64,000 bases of DNA, from contig NZ_KQ948665.1 of the NCBI RefSeq assembly GCF_001514145.1, forward strand, positions 124,001 to 188,000, in the 5' to 3' direction. Below, in pieces: positions 59,510 through 64,000 of the stretch. Within the stretch, counting starts at the first letter, position 1; each line of letters opens with the position of its first letter. The notes under the pieces are model-generated. The model was given only the letters and a program-made list of their open reading frames with translations, did not search any database and was not told the DNA's origin. Origin of the DNA: Streptomyces canus (GTDB lineage Bacteria; Actinomycetota; Actinomycetes; Streptomycetales; Streptomycetaceae). Both the position numbers and the translations under genes were made by a program.

Positions 59510-59740
59510 ATGGAACACGACGGCCAACTCGAGCTCTATGCGGCAGTCGCGGACCAACTCAAGGAAGCGCACGCAAGGGTGCGCGCACTGCAAGTCCCGG
59601 AGGGCGTACGGATGGCGCTGACCCGGAAGCTGCTGGTCATTACGGCCGCGGCCAAGCACGACGTCGTCGAAGCGACAAGGCGTCTGGAGGGGTTCATGGC
59701 CGACCTCGACGCGGGTCGAATCCCGGAAGAGGAACGCTGA
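59510..59740 (+). CDS. Small conserved helical protein
   Basis: 76 residues (MEHDGQLELYAAVADQLKEA...), all-helical by pattern with heptad-like hydrophobics, no cysteine and no membrane segment. LYAAVADQLKEAHARVRALQ and HDVVEATRRLEGFMADLDAG could form a helical hairpin. No known function; from memory it is conserved next to hupS in Streptomyces. ATG 59510 has no clear ribosome site. The stop is 137 bases before hupS, which has its own promoter. Confidence 0.75.
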   Translation: MEHDGQLELYAAVADQLKEAHARVRALQVPEGVRMALTRKLLVITAAAKHDVVEATRRLEGFMADLDAGRIPEEER

Positions 59741-59797
59741 ACACGTCCAGAGCAGCCGAGTTCGTTGCGGCACAAGGGTGATAAGCCCGTTTCGTGT

Positions 59798-59826
59798 TTG
59801 ATTTGCGGTATATATCTGCCTAACGT
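59798..59826 (+). promoter_or_regulatory. hupS promoter candidate
   Basis: TTGATT (59798-59803), 17-base spacer, TAACGT (59821-59826), 51 bases before the hupS start, in the most AT-rich stretch of the region. It matches the sigma-70-type consensus for the main Streptomyces sigma factor reasonably well. Confidence 0.6.
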
Positions 59827-59877
59827 GCGAAAAAGCTTGAACACTTTCGTTCTGGCAATGTCTCCGAAGGGGAAGAC

Positions 59878-60519
59878 GTGAACAAGGCGCAGCTCGTAGA
59901 AGCGATTGCCGACAAGGTCGGCGGCCGCCAGCAGGCCGCCGACGCGGTCGACGCGGTCCTGGACGCCATCGTCCGCGCTACGGTCGCGGGCGACCGGGTC
60001 TCGGTCACCGGCTTCGGTTCGTTCGAGAAGGTCGACCGGCCGGCCCGTTACGCCCGTAACCCCCAGACGGGCGAGCGGGTTCGGGTCAAGAAGACCTCCG
60101 TTCCGCGCTTCCGCGCGGGCCAGGGCTTCAAGGACCTGGTGAGCGGCACGAAGAAGCTCCCGAAGAACGACGTCGCGGTCAAGAAGGCGCCCAAGGGCAG
60201 CCTGACCGGCGGGGCTTCGGCGACGGTCAAGAAGGCGGCCGCGAAGAAGGCCACCGCCAAGACCGCTGCCGCCAAGAAGACCACCGCGAGGAAGACGACG
60301 GCCAAGAAGACGACGGCCGCCGCGAAGAAGACCACGGCGAAGAAGGCGCCCGCCAAGACCACGGCGACCGCCAAGACCACCGCCGCGAAGAAGACCACCG
60401 CCAAGAAGGCGACGGCCAAGAAGGCCCCGGCGAAGAAGGCGACCGCCAAGAAGGCCCCCGCCAGGAAGTCGACGGCTCGCACCACCACCGCCAAGAAGGC
60501 CACGGCCCGCAAGAGGTAA
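59878..60519 (+). CDS. hupS: HU-type nucleoid protein with H1-like tail
   Basis: 213-residue nucleoid-associated protein. Residues 1-95 are a standard HU domain (MNKAQLVEAIADKVGGRQQA, GFGSFEKVDRPARYARNPQT, PRFRAGQGFKDLV). Residues 100-213 are a Lys/Ala/Thr/Pro tail with many KKATAKK-like repeats, like histone H1 and the tail of mycobacterial HupB. Streptomyces HupS has this two-part form and helps compact DNA in spores. GTG 59878 after GAAGGGGAAGAC. Its promoter lies just upstream and a 12-bp terminator downstream. Confidence 0.95.
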   Translation: MNKAQLVEAIADKVGGRQQAADAVDAVLDAIVRATVAGDRVSVTGFGSFEKVDRPARYARNPQTGERVRVKKTSVPRFRAGQGFKDLVSGTKKLPKNDVAVKKAPKGSLTGGASATVKKAAAKKATAKTAAAKKTTARKTTAKKTTAAAKKTTAKKAPAKTTATAKTTAAKKTTAKKATAKKAPAKKATAKKAPARKSTARTTTAKKATARKR

Positions 60520-60541
60520 GGGCACAGGGCACTCACGCGCC

Positions 60542-60570
60542 GGGCCGGACTCCGCATCGGAGTCCGGCCC
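60542..60570. terminator. Terminator after hupS
   Basis: GGGCCGGACTCC (60542-60553) with GGAGTCCGGCCC (60559-60570), perfect 12-bp stem and GCATC loop, between the convergent hupS and the gene at 60591. Confidence 0.85.
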
Positions 60571-60590
60571 GCGGCGTGTGCACAGGGGGT

Positions 60591-60782
60591 TCAGAAGGTC
60601 AGGAGGGTCACCAGGGTGACCTTGTCCCCGTCCATCTCGATGCGCACGCGCTGTCCGGGACGCAGCAGCCTCAGACCGCCCGCGTCGAACGCCGGTGTGT
60701 CGAAGGGGACGGGGGTGCCGTCGTCGAGAAGTACCTGCCCGCTGCGGCTTTCGGGGTCGTACGTGTACGCGGTCGCCTGCAT
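60591..60782 (-). CDS. Small conserved protein next to cofC
   Basis: 63 residues (MQATAYTYDPESRSGQVLLD...), beta-rich by pattern with DGTPVPFDTPAFDAGGLRLL and RPGQRVRIEMDGDKVTLVTL. It resembles a short OB-fold/cold-shock-like barrel, but lacks the RNP motifs of true cold shock proteins. It follows cofC with a nine-base gap on the same strand, so it is in that operon. Function unknown. Confidence 0.78.
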   Translation of the reverse strand: MQATAYTYDPESRSGQVLLDDGTPVPFDTPAFDAGGLRLLRPGQRVRIEMDGDKVTLVTLLTF

Positions 60783-60791
60783 GGCCGCAGC

Positions 60792-61430
60792 CTACTGCCC
60801 GGGAATCAGCAACCGCGCCGCGGCGGCGGCCGTCCGGGGGCCCACGCCCAGGGCGAGCGCGGCCCGCAGGTCCTCGCCGGTGTCCACGTCCTGCCGTACG
60901 GAATCCACCCCGGTGAGGGGGAGTTCCGTCGCTCCCGAGGCGCGATGTCGTGCGCGGGAATCCGGACCGAAGGTCGGGCGCAATTCCGCGTCTTGTCGGG
61001 CCGCCAGCAGAGTGGTGCCGATTTCTGCGGCGTCCGCGAGAAAAGCGCGCGGGAATTCCGCGGCTGCGTCGAGGACCCGGGCCAATTCCAGGGGCCGCAG
61101 CGCCGGAAGATCGGCGTTCAGGGCCGCGAGGGCGCTGTCGGGACGCGTGGACCGTACGACGGCCGCCGCGTGCGCCAGGGCCGCGTTCAGGCCGCCCCGC
61201 GGCTCGTCGGGGACGATCCGGGCGCCGAGGGCCGCCAGTTCGCGGCCCGCCAGGGCGTCATCCGTGACGACCGCCACATCGCCGACCGCGGGGCAGGCCA
61301 GCGCGGCCGCCACGGTGTCCTGGGCGAAGGCGAGGGCCAGACCCGGGCGCACCCCGTCGTCGGCGGTGTCCGAGAGCCTGCTCTTGGCCCGCGCCAAGGG
61401 CTTGAGCGGGATGACCAACGTCCACTGCAC
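60792..61430 (-). CDS. cofC: 2-phospho-L-lactate guanylyltransferase (F420 synthesis)
   Basis: 212-residue nucleotidyltransferase of the CofC/FbiD family that activates phospholactate or phosphoenolpyruvate with GTP for coenzyme F420. GTG 61430. Motifs: WTLVIPLKPLARAKSRL at the N-terminus (nucleotide-binding), VAVVTDD, the ALNADLPALRP metal region and DAAEIGTTLLAAR, then the LDS-like SVRQDVDTGEDLRAAL. Redox cofactor F420 serves several Streptomyces reductases. Divergent from plsC (155 bases). Confidence 0.9.
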   Translation of the reverse strand: MQWTLVIPLKPLARAKSRLSDTADDGVRPGLALAFAQDTVAAALACPAVGDVAVVTDDALAGRELAALGARIVPDEPRGGLNAALAHAAAVVRSTRPDSALAALNADLPALRPLELARVLDAAAEFPRAFLADAAEIGTTLLAARQDAELRPTFGPDSRARHRASGATELPLTGVDSVRQDVDTGEDLRAALALGVGPRTAAAAARLLIPGQ

Positions 61431-61585
61431 GCGTGTTCCGTCCTTCTCTCGTGGCGGCCATTGTCACTCAGTCGTCACGCGGCCCATCTGGCGGTGTCGG
61501 TGGCGGGGCGTACGGTGTTCTCGACAGACCGGCGGCCTGGGGCGACACTTGTGCGGCCCCCCAGGCCCTAGAGGAAGGTGTCCGC

Positions 61586-62350
61586 GTGCCCCGCCGCAGA
61601 ATCGGCTTCTGGTACCGCCTGGCAGCGGTGATCGCCAAACCGCCGCTCGTGGTTCTGATCAAGCGGGACTGGCGCGGAATGGAGCATATTCCGGCCGACG
61701 GCGGATTTATCACCGCGGTCAACCATAATTCGCACATCGATCCCTTCGCGTACGCGCACTTCCAGTACAACACCGGACGCGTTCCGCGATTCCTCGCGAA
61801 GAGCGGTCTTTTCAACAAGGGATTCATCGGCGCCATGATGCGCGGCACGGGGCAGATTCCCGTCTACCGCGAGACCACGGACGCGCTCAGCGCCTTCCGG
61901 GCCGCCATCGACGCCGTGGACCGCGGCGAATGCGTCGCGTTCTACCCCGAGGGCACCATCACCCGGGACCCCGACCAGTGGCCCATGGTCGGCAAGACCG
62001 GTGCCGCGCGGGTGGCCCTGCAGACCAAGTGCCCGGTGATCCCCGTCGCGCAGTGGGGCGCCAACGAACTGCTGCCGCCGTACGCCAAGAAGCTCCACGT
62101 GCTTCCGCGCAAGACCTCGCACGTCCTCGCGGGGCCGCCCGTGGACCTGTCGCCGTTCTACGGCAAGGAGATGACCCCGGACCTCCTGAAGGAGGCCACC
62201 GAGGTCATCATGGCCGCTGTCACCGCCCAGCTGGAGCAGATCCGCGGCGTGAAGGCACCCGAGGCGGCGTACGACCCGCGCCGCGAGCGGATCGAGCAGC
62301 GGCGCCGGACCCAGGCACAGAACGGCCACGAGGGGGAGAAGAGCAAGTGA
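61586..62350 (+). CDS. plsC: 1-acylglycerol-3-phosphate acyltransferase
   Basis: 254-residue membrane-associated acyltransferase making phosphatidic acid. GTG 61586 follows GAGGAAGGTG. Catalytic NHxxxxD motif is NHNSHIDPFAYAHF, with the second motif in GTGQIPVYRET and the third in VAFYPEGTITRDPD. A fourth, VIPVAQWGANELLPPY, is also present. Its stop overlaps the gpsA start (GTGA), so phospholipid-precursor genes are coupled: gpsA supplies glycerol-3-phosphate. Confidence 0.93.
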   Translation: MPRRRIGFWYRLAAVIAKPPLVVLIKRDWRGMEHIPADGGFITAVNHNSHIDPFAYAHFQYNTGRVPRFLAKSGLFNKGFIGAMMRGTGQIPVYRETTDALSAFRAAIDAVDRGECVAFYPEGTITRDPDQWPMVGKTGAARVALQTKCPVIPVAQWGANELLPPYAKKLHVLPRKTSHVLAGPPVDLSPFYGKEMTPDLLKEATEVIMAAVTAQLEQIRGVKAPEAAYDPRRERIEQRRRTQAQNGHEGEKSK

Positions 62351-63357
62351 GCAAGCCCGTCAAGGCGGCCGTCTTCGGTACCGGTTCATGGGGCACCGCG
62401 TTCGGCATGGTGCTCGCCGACGCGGGGTGCGAGGTCACCCTGTGGGCGCGGCGTCCCGAACTCGCGGAAGCCGTCAACTCCACGCGGACGAACCCGGACT
62501 ACCTTCCCGGCGTCGAACTCCCGGAGAACCTCCGGGCGACCTCGGACGCCGCGGAGGCCGCGCGCGACGCGGAGTTGACCGTCCTCGCGATCCCCTCGCA
62601 GACCCTGCGCGCCAACCTCGCCGAGTGGACCCCCCTGCTCGCGCCCGACACCGTCCTCGTCTCCCTCATGAAGGGCGTCGAACTCGGCTCCGCCATGCGG
62701 ATGAGCGAGGTGATCGAGGACGTCGCGAAGGTCGGCGCCGACCGCATCGCCGTGGTCACTGGACCCAACCTCGCGCGGGAGATCGCCGCCCGGATGCCGG
62801 CCGCCGCCGTGGTCGCCTGCACCGACGAGGCGGTCGCCCGGCGGCTCCAGTCCTCCTGCCACACGCCGTACTTCCGCCCGTACACCAACACCGACGTGGT
62901 GGGCTGCGAACTCGGCGGCGCCGTGAAGAACGTCATCGGCCTCGCCGTCGGCATCGCGGACGGCATGGGCCTCGGTGACAACGCCAAGGGCTCGCTCATC
63001 ACGCGCGGTCTCGCGGAGACCACCCGGCTCGGACTCGCCATGGGCGCCGACCCGCTGACGTTCTCCGGACTCGCCGGTCTCGGCGACCTGGTGGCGACCT
63101 GCTCCTCACCGCTGTCGCGCAACCACACCTTCGGCACCAACCTCGGCAAGGGCATGACCCTGCAGGAGACCATCGCGGTCACCAAGCAGACCGCGGAGGG
63201 CGTCAAGTCCTGCGAGTCCGTGCTGGATCTGGCCCGCAGGCACGGCGTCGACATGCCGATCACCGAGACCGTCGTCGGCATCGTGCACGAGGGCAAGGCC
63301 CCGGTGGTCGCCGTCAAGGAGCTGATGTCGCGCAGCGCGAAACCCGAGCGACGCTGA
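62347..63357 (+). CDS. gpsA: Glycerol-3-phosphate dehydrogenase (NAD(P)+)
   Basis: 336-residue enzyme reducing dihydroxyacetone phosphate to sn-glycerol-3-phosphate for phospholipids. Rossmann motif VFGTGSWGTAFGMVLADAG at the N-terminus; catalytic lysine in GGAVKNVIGLAVGIADGMGL; then GDNAKGSLITRGLAE. GTG 62347 overlaps the plsC stop by three bases. ddlA follows after 82 bases. Confidence 0.96.
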   Translation: MSKPVKAAVFGTGSWGTAFGMVLADAGCEVTLWARRPELAEAVNSTRTNPDYLPGVELPENLRATSDAAEAARDAELTVLAIPSQTLRANLAEWTPLLAPDTVLVSLMKGVELGSAMRMSEVIEDVAKVGADRIAVVTGPNLAREIAARMPAAAVVACTDEAVARRLQSSCHTPYFRPYTNTDVVGCELGGAVKNVIGLAVGIADGMGLGDNAKGSLITRGLAETTRLGLAMGADPLTFSGLAGLGDLVATCSSPLSRNHTFGTNLGKGMTLQETIAVTKQTAEGVKSCESVLDLARRHGVDMPITETVVGIVHEGKAPVVAVKELMSRSAKPERR

Positions 63358-63439
63358 GCTACGACCTCGTTTTTTGCCTCGTTCGCCGCGGGGGCGCACG
63401 CTGTATCCGGGCACTACCAACGGGTACTCTCAACGCGAT

Positions 63440-64000
63440 ATGAGCACCGAGAACCTCCCCCAGAGCCCTCAGCAGCCGCCTCGCAAGCCGCGCGTGGCCG
63501 TCGTGTTCGGCGGGCGCAGCTCCGAACACGGGATCTCCGTGGTCACCGCCGGCGCCGTACTGCGGGCCATCGACCGGACCAAGTACGACGTCCTGCCGAT
63601 CGGCATCACCCGGGACGGCCGTTGGGCGCTCACCGCCGACGAACCGGAACGCATGGCGATCACCGAGCGCCGTACGCCGAGTGTCGAGGAACTCGCCGAG
63701 TCGAGCGAGGGCGGCGTGGTGCTCCCCGTCGACCCCGCGAACCGTGAAGTCGTCTACAGCGAGCCGGGATCGGTGCCCAAGGCGCTCGGCGAGGTCGACG
63801 TCGTCTTCCCCGTCCTGCACGGCCCCTACGGCGAGGACGGCACCCTGCAGGGCCTCCTGGAGCTCTCCGGCGTCCCGTACGTCGGCGCGGGGGTGCTCGC
63901 CTCGGCCGTCGGCCAGGACAAGGAGTACATGAAGCGGGTGTTCACCTCCTTCGGGCTCAAGGTCGGTCCGTACGTGGTGATCAGGCCGCGCGAGTGGCAG
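63440..64000 (+). CDS. ddlA: D-alanine-D-alanine ligase, 3' partial
   Basis: The first 187 codons of an ATP-grasp ligase joining two D-alanines for peptidoglycan. The frame is open at the right window edge. The start is MSTENLPQSPQQPPRKPRVA; the N-terminal domain motif is VVFGGRSSEHGISVVTAGAV, followed by VVFPVLHGPYGEDGTLQGLL and VPYVGAGVLASAVGQDKEYM, all typical of Ddl. The C-terminal ATP and catalytic part lies outside the window. No strong ribosome site is visible before ATG 63440. Confidence 0.95.
   Translation, partial: MSTENLPQSPQQPPRKPRVAVVFGGRSSEHGISVVTAGAVLRAIDRTKYDVLPIGITRDGRWALTADEPERMAITERRTPSVEELAESSEGGVVLPVDPANREVVYSEPGSVPKALGEVDVVFPVLHGPYGEDGTLQGLLELSGVPYVGAGVLASAVGQDKEYMKRVFTSFGLKVGPYVVIRPREWQ

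Noticed and set aside
60180..60519. Lys/Ala repeats in hupS as a DNA repeat or CRISPR-like array
   Set aside because: They are in-frame coding repeats of the known histone-H1-like tail, with irregular period; no spacers. No CRISPR array or cas gene was seen anywhere in the window.

Overview
The window is chromosomal DNA of a Streptomyces species. The evidence is very high G+C with strong third-position G/C bias, GTG and TTG starts, TTA codons limited to two genes, two 'conservons', an HU protein with a histone-H1-like Lys/Ala tail, the F420 gene cofC, and tRNA-Gln genes beside a glutamyl-tRNA synthetase of the type that normally also charges tRNA-Gln. From memory, the gene order matches the S. 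coelicolor core region around SCO5511-SCO5560, so most of this is conserved core rather than an accessory island. Two genes are cut by the window edges: a GGDEF/EAL membrane protein at the left and ddlA at the right.

Layout. 1-2119: membrane-anchored PAS-GGDEF-(degenerate EAL) protein. 2153-7707: attenuator leader, ilvB, ilvN, ilvC, serA. 7775-9956: divergent MFS exporter and TetR regulator with a four-half-site operator. 10005-15035: HAD phosphatase, PucR-type regulator with a 27-bp coding minisatellite, proline dehydrogenase and P5C dehydrogenase (proline to glutamate). 15101-18321: alpha/beta hydrolase, divergent MDR oxidoreductase and LysR regulator, 43-aa basic protein. 18374-22471: Tat lipoprotein purple acid phosphatase, leuB, ilvE. 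22695-27057: three consecutive exported TolB-like beta-propeller proteins. 27091-28972: second attenuator-like leader and cimA. 28980-37051: lipoprotein, gene remnant, membrane protein with Gly-rich tail, secreted trypsin, MarR regulator with FUSC-type exporter, YceI protein, family 8 polysaccharide lyase. 37203-39071: accB-accE (acyl-CoA carboxylase). 39233-49844: two tandem conservons (cvnA-B-C-D twice, minus strand). 50409-54169: small unknown gene, FAA-family hydrolase, gltX, orphan RelE/ParE-like protein, HAD hydrolase. 54261-54775: tRNA-Gln, Glu, Glu, Gln, Glu. 54828-59211: MerR regulator with DUF4188 protein, ndgR, leuC, leuD. 59510-64000: small helical protein, hupS, small protein, cofC, plsC, gpsA, ddlA.

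How the genes fit together. Branched-chain amino acid synthesis dominates: ilvB/ilvN/ilvC (common steps), ilvE (transamination), leuB and leuCD (leucine branch, also reused in the citramalate route), cimA (citramalate entry to isoleucine) and the IclR regulator ndgR next to leuCD. Two of these units have terminator-bearing leaders with short peptides: MRTRILVLGKRVG before ilvB, and MIIGSRRAGPQ, with two rare ATT isoleucine codons, before cimA. The conservons encode sensor-kinase-like CvnA, Roadblock CvnB, DUF742 CvnC and small-GTPase CvnD, a membrane-associated signalling complex. gltX with the Glu/Gln tRNAs forms a translation block.

Most notable: the cimA leader with mutually exclusive RNA pairings; a 116-nt identical tract between the two cvnD genes, suggesting gene conversion; TTA (bldA-dependent) codons in the signal-peptide regions of exactly two exported proteins; the 13-bp-period operator between the MFS and TetR genes; the 27-bp minisatellite in the PucR gene; and a small repeat-motif gene upstream of the conservons overlapped by a second frame with a strong ribosome-binding site.
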